From Chitinophaga fulva (GTDB lineage: Bacteria > Bacteroidota > Bacteroidia > Chitinophagales > Chitinophagaceae), in assembly GCF_012927205.1 (NCBI RefSeq), contig NZ_JABBGC010000001.1, positions 558,001 through 622,000 of the forward strand: a DNA stretch of 64,000 nucleotides, in the 5' to 3' direction. Shown here piece by piece: positions 36,216 through 45,404 of this stretch. The first letter of the stretch is position 1; each line of letters begins with the position of its first letter. The notes below the pieces were generated by a model, which made no database searches, was not told the origin of the DNA, and saw only the letters and a program-made list of their open reading frames with translations. A program made the translations under genes and the position numbers.

Positions 36216-37649
36216 TTACCAGATGCCTAATACCTTCCACCAGCCTGCCCCGACGCCCATCCAGAGAATGATATACACGATACTCAACAGAAATCCGCAT
36301 TTCCACCAGTCTTTCAGCTCCACATAGGTACTGCCGAAAAATACCGGCGCCGGTCCGTGGCCATAATGTGTCAGTGTGCCGAAAATACCGCCACAGAAAC
36401 CTAATACCAGCGCCAACAGGGTGCCTGGTACGCCCACCGAAATCCCTACCGCCAGGAAAGCCGAATACATGGCCGCCACATGCGCGGTAGCACTGGCGAA
36501 AATGTAATGGCTATAGAAATAAACCAGCACGATGATGGGAAAAGCCACCATCCACTGCATACCACCGACCTGTTTCTTAATAAGCTCACTGAACCACGGA
36601 ATAAAGCCCAGTGAATTCAGGAAACTGGCCATCATCACCAGTGCAGAAAACCATACGATCGTATCCCAGGCGCCTTTTTCAGACTTTACATCTTCCCAGT
36701 CCAACACCTGCGATAACAACAGAAACACCAATCCAATCAGGGCGGTGGTGGTAGCATCAATCCCAAACAGATCACCCGTGATCCACAGCACCAGCAGTAT
36801 CACGAAAGCCAGCAGCATCAGCCACTCATTTTTATGCACCGGCCCCATTTCCTTCAGTTTTTCCGCCGCCATAGCCGGCGCATCACCGGTGGATTTCAGT
36901 TCCGGTGGATAGATTTTATACAGCACATAAGGCACTACAACGATGGACAGCGCTGCGGGCACCAATGCAGCAGCAAACCACGACATCCAGGTGATCTCGA
37001 TACCCAGATTCCTGGCGAACTTCTGGCACATGGGATTACTGGCCGTCCCCGTAAGGAACAACGAAGAAGTGATAAGGTTCATATTGTAGCTGCTCAGGGT
37101 GAGATATCCACCGAGCTTACGGTGAGTGGCCGGATCTTCCGGCACCGATCCAAAGTTCATCGCCATGGACTTCATAATCGGATAGATAATGCCTCCTCCC
37201 CTTGCCGTATTGCTGGGCACCGCCGGCGCCAGCACCAGATCTGCCAGACCAAGGCCGTAAGCCAGTCCCAGCGAGCTTTTGCCGAATATGCGGATAAAAA
37301 TATAAGCGATCCGTTTACCCAGACCGGTTTTTATGAACCCACGGGCAATAAAAAAGGAGATGCCAATCAACCAAATTACCTTGTCTCCGAAGCTACTGAG
37401 TGCCAGCGTAATGGATTTCCCCGGATTACCCGGCGCCAGCACACCGCTCAGCGCCACCAGTGTAATGGCCATCATGGACATGGTGCCCATGGAAGCCGCT
37501 TTCAGGATAATACCAAGGATGGTGGACAGGAAAATGGCCAACAGATGCCAGGCTTCGGGCGTTACGCCTGCCGGCGGCGGAATCAGCCAGATAACAACTC
37601 CGAAAATGACCGTGATCAACAACTGTGGATACTTGATTTCTTTCATCAT
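36216..37649 (-). CDS. DASS-family (SLC13/CitT-like) dicarboxylate transporter
   Basis: 477 aa from ATG 37649 (MMKEIKYPQ); 37646 is equally possible and 37673 would overlap the porin gene. About 11-12 membrane segments are visible. The first substrate/Na motif is PSNTARGGGIIYPI (in the DASS family SNT) and the second repeat has ASATAHVAAM in place of SNT, as in the CitT/oxoglutarate-malate branch. Members carry succinate, fumarate, malate, oxoglutarate or citrate, as symporters or antiporters. It lies 11 bp after the porin gene and 17 bp before sdhC, so the substrate is probably a C4-dicarboxylate consumed or produced by complex II. Confidence 0.92.
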   Translation of the reverse strand: MMKEIKYPQLLITVIFGVVIWLIPPPAGVTPEAWHLLAIFLSTILGIILKAASMGTMSMMAITLVALSGVLAPGNPGKSITLALSSFGDKVIWLIGISFFIARGFIKTGLGKRIAYIFIRIFGKSSLGLAYGLGLADLVLAPAVPSNTARGGGIIYPIMKSMAMNFGSVPEDPATHRKLGGYLTLSSYNMNLITSSLFLTGTASNPMCQKFARNLGIEITWMSWFAAALVPAALSIVVVPYVLYKIYPPELKSTGDAPAMAAEKLKEMGPVHKNEWLMLLAFVILLVLWITGDLFGIDATTTALIGLVFLLLSQVLDWEDVKSEKGAWDTIVWFSALVMMASFLNSLGFIPWFSELIKKQVGGMQWMVAFPIIVLVYFYSHYIFASATAHVAAMYSAFLAVGISVGVPGTLLALVLGFCGGIFGTLTHYGHGPAPVFFGSTYVELKDWWKCGFLLSIVYIILWMGVGAGWWKVLGIW

Positions 37650-37660
37650 AAATTGGCATT

Positions 37661-38833
37661 TTATATTCTGCACTGTACCTGTACTATCATCAGGTTGCTA
37701 CTGTGCGTTTTCGTTCCCGGGATATCCCGGTCGTAATTGTCGATTTGCATACCCAGCTGTATACGCCCGCCATAGTCCTTCAGGAAAGCCAGGCTGACCA
37801 TCGGGATGTAGGTCCGCCGGGCATTACCGCTATGCCGGAAATCTTCGTTAAAATATTCATAGCGCATGGACACCTCGATGGAGGTGAGCTTATGATAGTT
37901 GATTTTGTACCGGAAATTAGGCAGCAGATAAACACCATGCATCAGGTAGTCGCTCAACGGGCCTTTACGGAGACTGTCTGCCAGCCCGTAAAACAGCCGA
38001 TGGTTGGTACCCTGCTTAAACTCCGACTGTAGCTGCAGGTCAAACTTTTCTGCCAATGGTATCACACCGCTGAAGTCTACCCCCAACGCATATACGCTGT
38101 ACCGCTTTACAGCGCCAATACCGCCATTGAGGCCAAGCGACAGCTTGTTCATATCACCGAATTCCAGTCGGGCGGAGCCCAGTTTCCCGTTGTCATCATC
38201 AGATACCTGGTTACGGTTATTCCCGTTGACAACGGAGAGCGCATATTTGATGGGAAGCGATGCATTTTTCCGGAGGGAACCGAACATGGACACGCCCACC
38301 TGAAAACTTTGCCAGCCGTTGTTACCGAAGGCATAGTATTGATTGGAGAAATCCATGGACTGGATAATGTCTACCGGGTAGAGATCTTCCAGGCCGAAGG
38401 AAGGGCGGAACTGGCCTACTGTAAAGTTGATCGCGTCATTCCAGCGATAGGTAATGAACGCATTTTCCAGCACCTTTCCTTTAGGGTCGCTGGCAAAGTC
38501 CGCGAAGTTTACCAGCACCCCCGCCTGAAACCGATCGCTTACCTGTGCTTTTACCTGAAGCCTCGCCCGTTTGATGCTGAAGCTGTTACGCACCACTTCT
38601 TTCTCCGCATCGGCCTGATGCGTGCCGTTTACATCCACATCTTTTGTGAGGGAAACCGTGTACCGTGCCTGAAATACACCACTCAGGGTTATTTTTTTCA
38701 GAAAGCCGGGTTTAATAGAAGAAGTGTCTTTGGCGGTGGTATCGCTGACAGGCCCGTCCCCCGCATAAGACAGGGGAATGCCTGCAAAAAAGCACAGAAA
38801 GATGGCAACCAGTCGGATACTTCGTTTATGCAT
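37661..38833 (-). CDS. OprO/OprP-like outer-membrane porin
   Basis: 390 aa with a signal peptide ending at about residue 24 (LSYAGD). The barrel begins at LSGVFQARYTVS and has the family's NSFSIKRARLQVKAQVSD, VNFADF, ENAFITYRW and FTVGQFRPSFGLED blocks; the C-terminus ends LMIVQVQCRI. Phosphate-selective porin O/P relatives in Bacteroidota often carry other anions. It is the first gene of the unit porin-DASS-sdhC-sdhA-sdhB, with 11 bp to the transporter, and would admit the dicarboxylate across the outer membrane (inference from context). Confidence 0.88.
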   Translation of the reverse strand: MHKRSIRLVAIFLCFFAGIPLSYAGDGPVSDTTAKDTSSIKPGFLKKITLSGVFQARYTVSLTKDVDVNGTHQADAEKEVVRNSFSIKRARLQVKAQVSDRFQAGVLVNFADFASDPKGKVLENAFITYRWNDAINFTVGQFRPSFGLEDLYPVDIIQSMDFSNQYYAFGNNGWQSFQVGVSMFGSLRKNASLPIKYALSVVNGNNRNQVSDDDNGKLGSARLEFGDMNKLSLGLNGGIGAVKRYSVYALGVDFSGVIPLAEKFDLQLQSEFKQGTNHRLFYGLADSLRKGPLSDYLMHGVYLLPNFRYKINYHKLTSIEVSMRYEYFNEDFRHSGNARRTYIPMVSLAFLKDYGGRIQLGMQIDNYDRDIPGTKTHSSNLMIVQVQCRI

Positions 38834-38915
38834 GCACGGTTGTTGAGTTTTCGGATTAGGCGGTTATTTAATGGGGATAACAACAGGTAACGTGGAAATG
38901 TTTGGTGGCGGGAGA

Positions 38916-38952
38916 CAAAAAAAATCCCGTTCCGGCAACACCGGAACGGGAT
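38916..38952 (-). terminator. Rho-independent terminator of the S46 peptidase gene
   Basis: A perfect 12-bp stem (38924-38935 with 38941-38952) is followed on the minus strand by eight T. It lies 22 bp after the stop codon at 38975. Confidence 0.92.
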
Positions 38953-38974
38953 GTATAAATTGAGCAGGTAACGT

Positions 38975-41137
38975 TTATTTTACCAGCTTCAGTTCATTGA
39001 TGATGTTTTTAGCACCACCCAGTTTTTCGATGCACCACAGCACATAGCGTACATCTACGCAGATAGTACGGTTGTAGTCAGCGTCGAACTGGATTTTGTG
39101 GCTCAGTGCTTCGTAGTTGCCATCGAACGCGAGGCCGATCAGTTCACCGTTGGCGTTGATCACAGGGGAGCCGGAGTTACCGCCAGTGATGTCGTTGGTT
39201 GTAATGAAGCCTACTACGATGTCGTTGCGTTTGGCGTCTTTATACTGACCGAAATCTTTTTTGTTGTACAGGTCTACATAGTTGGCAGGGAGATCAAACT
39301 CATAGTCACCCGGAACATATTTCTCGATCACACCTTTCATGGTGGTCACATAGTCGTAGTGTACAGCATCACGCGGAGAGTAGGGTTTCACCTGACCATA
39401 AGAGAGGCGCATGGTGAAGTTAGCATCCGGGTATCTGTTGCCGTTAGGCTGCATTTGCATGATGCCTTTCAGGTATTCGCGGCCCAGGTCATTGTTTTTC
39501 ATCGTAAACTGGGTGTAAAGCGGTTGATATTTACCGCCATAGTTTTTGATGAAAGTGCTGGCATAGTTAAATACCGGGTCGTTTTGCAGGGTTACTGCAT
39601 CCGGGTTAGCCATGAACGCTTTCCATTTTGCGTCATCGAAGATGATGGTGTTGTTCATCAGGGAAGCGGCCCAGAGTTTCCAGGTATTGTCTTCATCGAG
39701 GCTGCCGAATTTGCTTTTCACCGCTTCAAAGTAGCCGGTTGGCTGTTGGTCTTTCGGCACGTCGTTGTAGAACATGCGGGCAGTAGCGGCCAGGATTTTC
39801 TGGTCGCTGGGTTTGTTTTCACCTTCCAGGAAGGCTGTGCGGGCTTTATCAGCTGCAGCAGCGGCCTGTTGTACCGCATCTTTCGGCGCGCCAGGTGTTA
39901 CCAGTGCTTTTTCGAGGGCCATCAGCGAAGCTGCGTAAGCAGCTACCGGAGAGCCGAGTACGCCTTCCATAATGTAAACGCGGTGTTTCGCGTAGGGAGA
40001 CCATGCCTTATAGGATGCTGCATAATCGTTCATGATATTGGCAAATTCAGGTTTATCCTGTGCCCATTTAGCGAAAGCAGCTTCATTTTTTTCTTTGTCT
40101 TCCATGACGTGGTGCTGTTTCAGCTGTTTGGTTTCGCCATCAAAGAATTTCCAGTAGTTGGCGATACCGGCGTAGGAAGAAGCCAGTTGCAGTTTTACCG
40201 CCGGGTCTTTCACCATCTGCTCCATCATAGCTTTGAGCCTAACGTCGCGCAGGTTTACCAGGGACGGGTTTTCCACTTCATTTTTCAGTTTGATACCGTA
40301 AGAAGTTTCGTAACGGTTGGTGCCGCCAGGATAACCGAAGATCATGGCGTAGTCATTTTCTTTCACGCCTTTGATAGATACCGGCAGGAAGTGTTTAGGT
40401 TTCAGGGGCACGTTATCTTTGGAGTAAGGAGCAGGTTTACCGTCTTTAGTGGCATATACACGGAAAATGGAGAAGTCGCCGGTGTGGCGGGGCCATTCCC
40501 AGTTGTCGGTATCGCCGCCGAATTTACCCACGCTTTCAGGCGGGGTACCTACCAGGCGGACGTCTTTAAAGCGTTCGTATACGAACAGCAGGTATTGGTT
40601 GCCTTTGAACATAGGCACCACTTTCGCTTCGTAGTCGGTACCGGTAGTAGCTTTGGTGATAATACCGGCATATGCGTCCTGTTCTTTTTTCGTTCTGTCG
40701 GCACCGCTGAGTCCTTTCAGCTGAGCTTCCACATCTTTGGTAACGTCTTCCACTTTCACGAGGAACTGGACAGACAGCATGGGGGAAGTGATTTCCTCCT
40801 GTTTATTTTTTGCGTAGAAACCGTTTTTGAGATAGTTGTGTTCTACTGAGCTGGCGGCAGCGATAGCGCCGTAGCCGCAGTGGTGGTTGGTGAAGATCAG
40901 GCCTTCATTGCTTACGATTTCACCGGTGCAGCCTCCGCCAAAGATCACGATCGCATCTTTCATGGATGCTTTATTGATGCTGTACAGCTGTTCCTTGGTT
41001 AGTTTAAGACCTTTTTTGACCATGTCATTGTAGGTCTGCTGGCCCAGTAAATAAGGAAGCCACATGCCCTCGTCTGCTTTCGCCCATTTAATACTTACGC
41101 TAAGCAGCAAGAGCAAAACCAGTAGTTTTTTTCTCAT
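38975..41137 (-). CDS. S46-family dipeptidyl-peptidase (DPP7/DPP11-like)
   Basis: 720 aa with a signal peptide ending at KAD (about residue 22). The chymotrypsin-fold triad is visible: His in TNHHCGYGAI (about 85-94), Asp in GDTDNWEWPRHTGD (about 212-225), Ser in TGGNSGSPV (about 655-663). The substrate-pocket segment reads LAFDGNYEALS; Gly at this position points to DPP7-like preference for hydrophobic P1 residues rather than the Arg of Asp/Glu-specific DPP11 (recalled from family studies, not computed). It trims dipeptides from peptides in the periplasm. It is a single gene with its own -7 element and terminator. Confidence 0.94.
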   Translation of the reverse strand: MRKKLLVLLLLLSVSIKWAKADEGMWLPYLLGQQTYNDMVKKGLKLTKEQLYSINKASMKDAIVIFGGGCTGEIVSNEGLIFTNHHCGYGAIAAASSVEHNYLKNGFYAKNKQEEITSPMLSVQFLVKVEDVTKDVEAQLKGLSGADRTKKEQDAYAGIITKATTGTDYEAKVVPMFKGNQYLLFVYERFKDVRLVGTPPESVGKFGGDTDNWEWPRHTGDFSIFRVYATKDGKPAPYSKDNVPLKPKHFLPVSIKGVKENDYAMIFGYPGGTNRYETSYGIKLKNEVENPSLVNLRDVRLKAMMEQMVKDPAVKLQLASSYAGIANYWKFFDGETKQLKQHHVMEDKEKNEAAFAKWAQDKPEFANIMNDYAASYKAWSPYAKHRVYIMEGVLGSPVAAYAASLMALEKALVTPGAPKDAVQQAAAAADKARTAFLEGENKPSDQKILAATARMFYNDVPKDQQPTGYFEAVKSKFGSLDEDNTWKLWAASLMNNTIIFDDAKWKAFMANPDAVTLQNDPVFNYASTFIKNYGGKYQPLYTQFTMKNNDLGREYLKGIMQMQPNGNRYPDANFTMRLSYGQVKPYSPRDAVHYDYVTTMKGVIEKYVPGDYEFDLPANYVDLYNKKDFGQYKDAKRNDIVVGFITTNDITGGNSGSPVINANGELIGLAFDGNYEALSHKIQFDADYNRTICVDVRYVLWCIEKLGGAKNIINELKLVK

Positions 41138-41180
41138 ATCAGTTTGGTTTTGTTATAATTGGTTTGTTATAAAAGGACCT

Positions 41181-41188
41181 CAAACCTA
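41181..41188 (-). promoter_or_regulatory. -7 element before the S46 peptidase gene
   Basis: On the minus strand TAGGTTTG fits TAnnTTTG, 43 bp before the start codon. Between it and the gene lies a tandem repeat of TTATAACAAA(A)CCAA (41144-41172). Confidence 0.5.
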
Positions 41189-41419
41189 GCTATTTTTTTG
41201 TTAACGGACGCATGGATAGGATATAATGAATAGGATCTTCCCCGACAGTTGGTCTTTTTAAAGTATATTAATGATTTATACATGTTTTTCTCCTGTAAAT
41301 AATATCTCCGGGAGAGTGAACAAAAAAACTGGAATATGTTTTGATAAAAGGGAGCAGCGCAATAGTGCGTGCCAAAAATTTCAAAGCCTATATTTTCTAA
41401 TTGTTAAAATCTGTTGATC

Positions 41420-41863
41420 ATGAAAAAAATAATGTTAATAATGGGGGTAGCAGCATTTTTGGCGTGCAACGAGAACAAAAAACAGCAGGAGAAGCGGGAA
41501 GAAGTGCAGGAAGGTGCTGCTAAAGTAAAGGAAGACGTAAAAAAAACCGCCAATAGTGCCGGGGATTACCTCAATGAACAGAAAAAGCAGGCGGAAGACG
41601 CCATCCGGGAGCGGATTAAGCAGATAGACCAGACCAGTGAGGAGTTGAAAAAAGAAGGTACCGATAAAAGTAAAGAAGCGCGGAAGAAGCTGGAGAGCCT
41701 GAAAGCGGAGATGAACAAGAAGATGAAAGATATTCAGGGCAGCAGTGCCAATGCGTGGGACAGCACCCGTAAGGCCGCTGATGAGCTGATGAAAAAGTCC
41801 GATAAAGAATGGATTGATTTCAAACAGGATTTCAAAGACTTGTTTAAACGTGATTCCGAGTAA
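41420..41863 (+). CDS. Coiled-coil lipoprotein, Lys/Glu-rich
   Basis: 147 aa from ATG 41420; the TTG at 41414 is in frame but less likely. The lipoprotein signal peptide ends FLAC (Cys16). The mature protein is nearly all charged helix with heptad-like KKxAE/KEE repeats (about 20-135), similar to YtxH- or apolipophorin-like coiled coils. No enzyme motif is present. It may be a periplasmic or surface structural lipoprotein. It is 75 bp before rnhB, with which it shares direction but probably not function. Confidence 0.75.
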   Translation: MKKIMLIMGVAAFLACNENKKQQEKREEVQEGAAKVKEDVKKTANSAGDYLNEQKKQAEDAIRERIKQIDQTSEELKKEGTDKSKEARKKLESLKAEMNKKMKDIQGSSANAWDSTRKAADELMKKSDKEWIDFKQDFKDLFKRDSE

Positions 41864-41938
41864 GCCGTGTAAAATTCCTTATTCCTTGTTCCTTGAACAT
41901 TAATCTTGTAATTTTACCCGTCTTAAACAGTACCGGAC

Positions 41939-42541
41939 TTGCTACTATCTCATTATCAGGACGAATTATTGGAGGCTGGCTGCGATGAAGCCGGCAGAGG
42001 GTGCCTTGCGGGCCCTGTGTTTGCAGCAGCGGTAATATTACCGCCGAAGTTCCGCCACCCGCTGCTCAATGATTCCAAACAAATGACAGCAGCAGACCGG
42101 GACAAGTTGCGTAAAGTAATTGAGAAAAAAGCGTTGTACTATGCTGTAGCCAGTGTAGACAACATAGAGATAGACAAGATAAACATATTAAAGGCCTCTT
42201 TCCGAGCGATGCACCTGGCATTGGAGCAGTTGAGCCAGCAGCCGGAATTTATCATCATAGATGGTAACCGGTTTTATGCTTACGGCCAAACACCCTTTGC
42301 CTGCATTGTGCAGGGAGATGGCAAATACGCATCCATTGCCGCGGCCTCTATTCTTGCCAAAACATACCGTGACGAGTACATGCAGCGGTTGCACCTGGAA
42401 TATCCACATTTTGGCTGGAATGAGAACAAAGGCTATCCGACCAGGCAACATCGTGAAGCGCTGCGGGAACACGGAGAAACACCGTATCATCGCAAATCTT
42501 TCCGGCTGCTGCCTGATGAACAACTGGAACTGGACCTATAG
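41939..42541 (+). CDS. rnhB: Ribonuclease HII
   Basis: 200 aa from a TTG start (MLLSHYQDELLEAGCDEAGRG), the only start that gives the family N-terminus. The catalytic DEAGRG (residues 16-21), LNDSKQM (43-49), and IIDGN and AAASILAKTYRDEYM blocks are intact. It cuts RNA in RNA/DNA hybrids and at single ribonucleotides in DNA. A degenerate GTTAGC-type repeat tract (about 42548-42606) follows the gene. Confidence 0.93.
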   Translation: MLLSHYQDELLEAGCDEAGRGCLAGPVFAAAVILPPKFRHPLLNDSKQMTAADRDKLRKVIEKKALYYAVASVDNIEIDKINILKASFRAMHLALEQLSQQPEFIIIDGNRFYAYGQTPFACIVQGDGKYASIAAASILAKTYRDEYMQRLHLEYPHFGWNENKGYPTRQHREALREHGETPYHRKSFRLLPDEQLELDL

Positions 42542-42632
42542 CCTCCGGCTGTTAGCTGCCTCCGTTAGCCGGTAATTACTGCTAACTGTTGACTGCTAAA
42601 GGCGGTAAGGCTATCGTTAACCTTATACTTAT

Positions 42633-42640
42633 TAATTTTG
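42633..42640 (+). promoter_or_regulatory. -7 element before rpoN
   Basis: TAATTTTG fits TAnnTTTG, 20 bp before the rpoN start codon. Confidence 0.5.
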
Positions 42641-42660
42641 CCCTGTAGGGAACGATTATT

Positions 42661-44163
42661 ATGCTAAAGCAGACACAACAGCAAAAGTTATTACAGAAGC
42701 TTTCACCACAGCAGATTCAGCTAATGAAGTTGCTGCAGGTACCTACTGTCAACCTGGAAGAAAGGATTAAAGAAGAACTGGAAGAAAACCCTGCCCTCGA
42801 ATACGGTGAAGAAACACATGAAGATGAATTCAAAGAGCAGGAAGATTTTGACGCTAAGACAGAAAGTGAAGGTGACGAAGAAGACGAGTTTGAACCAGAT
42901 GGCAGTGAAAGCGAATATGACAATATTGATATTTCCGAATATGTAAGTGATGGAGATGATGACGTAGCAGATTATAAACTGCGGGACGACAATTATCCCG
43001 ATCCGGACGAGAGCAACAAAACCATTCCTATCCGGGTGGAAACATCTTTCCACGAACATCTTCTGAGCCAGCTGGGGATGCTGGAGCTGGACGATCACCA
43101 GAACGCCATTGCCGAACATATTATCGGCAGCATCGACGATGATGGTTATCTGCGCCGCGAAGTAAGCGCGATGGTGGATGATCTCTCTTTCTCTCAGAAT
43201 ATAGATACTTCCGAAGAAGAAATCCGGGAGCTGATCAAAAAAATCCAGGAGTTCGACCCTGCCGGCGTATGCGCCACTGATCTGAAAGAGTGCCTGCTGC
43301 TGCAACTGAAGCGGAAACCGCAGGACGATGAAGGCGTACACACCGCCTATCTGATCCTCGAAAACTACTTCGACGAGTTTACCAAGAAACACTACGAAAA
43401 GATACAGAAAGCATTGAGCCTGAGCGATGAAGGCCTGAAAGCCTCCATCAATCAGATTATCAAGCTGAATCCCAAACCGGGCGGCAACTACGCCACGCTC
43501 AACAAAGCAGAGAGTTACGTATTACCGGACTTTTTCATCATGAACAATGCCGGTAAACTCGAACTGACGCTGAATTCACGCAATGCGCCTGACCTGCGGA
43601 TTTCCGGCGGCTATAAAGACATGCTGCGGGAATATGACCGCGGGGACAAGAAAGACAAGCGCCAGAAAGAGGCAGTGTTGTTTATCAAACAGAAAATTGA
43701 TGCCGCCAAATGGTTTATTGACGCCATCAAACAGCGGCAGCATACCCTGTTGTCCACCATGGAGTCTATCATGGACTACCAGCGGGAGTTTTTCCTGACC
43801 GGTGATGAAACCACGATGAAGCCGATGATCCTGAAGGATATTGCCGACCGTACCCAGCTGGACATCTCCACGGTGAGCCGTGTGGCCAACAGTAAATATG
43901 TGCAGACAGAATTCGGCACCTTCAAGCTGAAGTTCTTTTTCTCCGAGTCGCTGTCAACCGACAGTGGCGAGGAAGTATCCACCCGGGAAGTGAAGAAGAT
44001 TTTATCTGATCTGATAGAGGCAGAGAACAAACGGAAGCCGCTGAGTGACGAGAATCTTACCAAAATGCTGCAGGACAAGGGATATAATATTGCCCGCCGT
44101 ACGGTGGCCAAATACAGGGAACAGCTGAATATACCGGTTGCCCGTTTACGTAAAGAATTATAA
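42661..44163 (+). CDS. rpoN: RNA polymerase sigma-54 factor
   Basis: 500 aa. The Gln/Leu-rich region I (QQQKLLQKLSPQQIQLMKLL) is followed by an acidic region II with many D and E (about 45-115). The core-binding domain spans about 120-310, and the HTH region is TMKPMILKDIADRTQLDISTVSRV-type (about 385-410). The RpoN box is ARRTVAKYRE near residue 480. It directs enhancer-dependent transcription in the cytoplasm. The PAP2-like gene starts 7 bp downstream. Confidence 0.95.
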   Translation: MLKQTQQQKLLQKLSPQQIQLMKLLQVPTVNLEERIKEELEENPALEYGEETHEDEFKEQEDFDAKTESEGDEEDEFEPDGSESEYDNIDISEYVSDGDDDVADYKLRDDNYPDPDESNKTIPIRVETSFHEHLLSQLGMLELDDHQNAIAEHIIGSIDDDGYLRREVSAMVDDLSFSQNIDTSEEEIRELIKKIQEFDPAGVCATDLKECLLLQLKRKPQDDEGVHTAYLILENYFDEFTKKHYEKIQKALSLSDEGLKASINQIIKLNPKPGGNYATLNKAESYVLPDFFIMNNAGKLELTLNSRNAPDLRISGGYKDMLREYDRGDKKDKRQKEAVLFIKQKIDAAKWFIDAIKQRQHTLLSTMESIMDYQREFFLTGDETTMKPMILKDIADRTQLDISTVSRVANSKYVQTEFGTFKLKFFFSESLSTDSGEEVSTREVKKILSDLIEAENKRKPLSDENLTKMLQDKGYNIARRTVAKYREQLNIPVARLRKEL

Positions 44164-44170
44164 GAACAAC

Positions 44171-44869
44171 ATGATGCACGAACAAGCGTTACCGGAAAGT
44201 AACATGCGTACCAGTGATGGTCCGGTATTTTCACCCGCTGCCAGATCGCTGGCGCAGGTTATCTCCTATATCACCCATCCGCTGTTTATTCCCACGCTGG
44301 TAACCTTTTTAATATTACAGTCCATCCCCGAATACATGGTGGCATTTAAGCCGCTGAGCAAAAAATTTGCTTTTGATATATTGTATTTCCGGGTGGTGGT
44401 CATTACGATATTTTTCCCGTTGCTGACAGTGCTGCTGGCCAAACAACTGGGATTTGTGGCGTCTGTATATATGAAGACGCAGCGTGAGCGGATCATTCCT
44501 TACGTTGCTATTATTATTTATTATTTCTGGGCTTTTTACACCTTTTTACAGGAAGGCCGTGCGCCACGGTTCTACACCGCTTTTTTCCTGGGGTCCTTCC
44601 TGGCAGTGTCCATCTCGTTCATTACCAATAGTTTTATGAAGACCAGCCTGCATAGTATTGGCTGGGGCGGCGTAGTAGGTTTCCTGCTGGCGCTCATGTG
44701 GGGCATGCATATGAACGTGTCGTTACCGCTGGTGATCACCTTTTTTGTAACGGGCATTGTAGCTACCGCCAGGATGGTGCTGAATGCACATAACCCCGCA
44801 GAAATTTATACCGGTTTATTTATTGGTATCATTACCCAGCTGGCCGCGTGCTGGTTTCTGGTGATTTGA
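44171..44869 (+). CDS. PAP2-like integral membrane protein with altered motifs
   Basis: 232 aa from ATG 44171; the frame extends back to 44138 inside rpoN. Six membrane segments are visible. Remnants of the phosphatase-superfamily motifs appear in order: KTQRERIIPY where KxxxxxxRP is expected, SLHSIGWGG where PSGH is expected, and ARMVLNAHNPAEIYTG where SRxxxxxHxxxD is expected. Asp is changed to Glu and the Gly-His of PSGH is not clear. It may still bind lipid phosphates, or be an inactive relative. It is likely co-transcribed with rpoN (7 bp apart). Confidence 0.7.
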   Translation: MMHEQALPESNMRTSDGPVFSPAARSLAQVISYITHPLFIPTLVTFLILQSIPEYMVAFKPLSKKFAFDILYFRVVVITIFFPLLTVLLAKQLGFVASVYMKTQRERIIPYVAIIIYYFWAFYTFLQEGRAPRFYTAFFLGSFLAVSISFITNSFMKTSLHSIGWGGVVGFLLALMWGMHMNVSLPLVITFFVTGIVATARMVLNAHNPAEIYTGLFIGIITQLAACWFLVI

Positions 44870-44880
44870 TCTTCCAACGG

Positions 44881-45023
44881 TAGCATACTCCCTGCCGGCT
44901 TTCTCTTTCAGGAGAAAACCCAACAAGGAATATGCTATGTTTTGGATGGGGAAAAGACTTTTTGGGGTTTACCTTAACAGCCGGACCGCTTATTCCGGTA
45001 ACATGGATGTAAGGCCGCAAGGC
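44881..45023 (+). ncRNA. Candidate structured RNA between the PAP2-like gene and recA
   Basis: An 11-bp outer stem (TAGCATACTCC, 44881-44891, with GGAATATGCTA, 44927-44937, one wobble) encloses TTCTC/GAGAA (44901-44905/44912-44916). It is followed by CCGGA/TCCGG (44981-44998) and GCC-GCAA-GGC (45014-45023, GNRA loop). No known RNA family was recognised. The strand is a guess. Confidence 0.3.
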
Positions 45024-45378
45024 AGGTTAACAAACAATCTAACAAACATCTGGGGTACAATCATCAACAACTAAACTTGACAATGCAAAAGTCCGATATT
45101 CTGCATTTAACCTCAAGAGTATAACTACGCTTTTTCAAAATGCAGTATTTTCCCCCTGAGCTTACCATAAAAATTTTTTTCAAGGACGATGATTACGCAC
45201 ATTCAATGCGTAATGGCTTCGGATCTTTGTTATGTCGTTAGGGCGAAGCGAAAAAAGTGAGAGCGAATACGATATAAATACTAGTTTTTTTAGCATTAAA
45301 AATAAAATGCTAAAAAATTTAGGAAAATCAAAAATTAGGTTATAATTTAGCATTCCAGTTGGAGATATGCTTTTCGAT

Positions 45379-45386
45379 TAAATTTG
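45379..45386 (+). promoter_or_regulatory. Promoter of recA (-33 and -7)
   Basis: TAAATTTG fits TAnnTTTG, 18 bp before the recA start codon. A TTG (45359-45361) lies 17 bp upstream, a spacing known for this phylum. Confidence 0.55.
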
Positions 45387-45404
45387 TAAAAAACAACTAC
45401 AGAT

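Larger units (their letters stand above)
44870..45404. other. 535-bp intergenic region before recA
   Basis: No ORF is convincing. The first 150 bp contain several stem-loops (see 44881-45023). Farther on are an 8-bp inverted repeat ATTACGCA/TGCGTAAT (45192-45214) and an AT-rich recA promoter region. No LexA-type palindrome was recognised. Confidence 0.6.

Noticed and set aside
39098..40849. Open frame of 583 codons on the plus strand
   Set aside because: It lies antisense to the S46 peptidase, whose motifs are complete. The translation is a typical high-GC-wobble shadow with no domain.
42548..42606. GTTAGC/GCTAAC repeats between rnhB and rpoN as a possible regulatory array
   Set aside because: The spacing is irregular and the units are decayed; they look like simple repeat remnants.
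44832..45020. 62-codon minus-strand frame before recA
   Set aside because: It overlaps the PAP2-like gene end and the hairpin region and has no start context or family match.
45290..45404. Search for a LexA-type SOS box before recA
   Set aside because: No convincing palindrome of any known LexA class was found, only the -33/-7 promoter.
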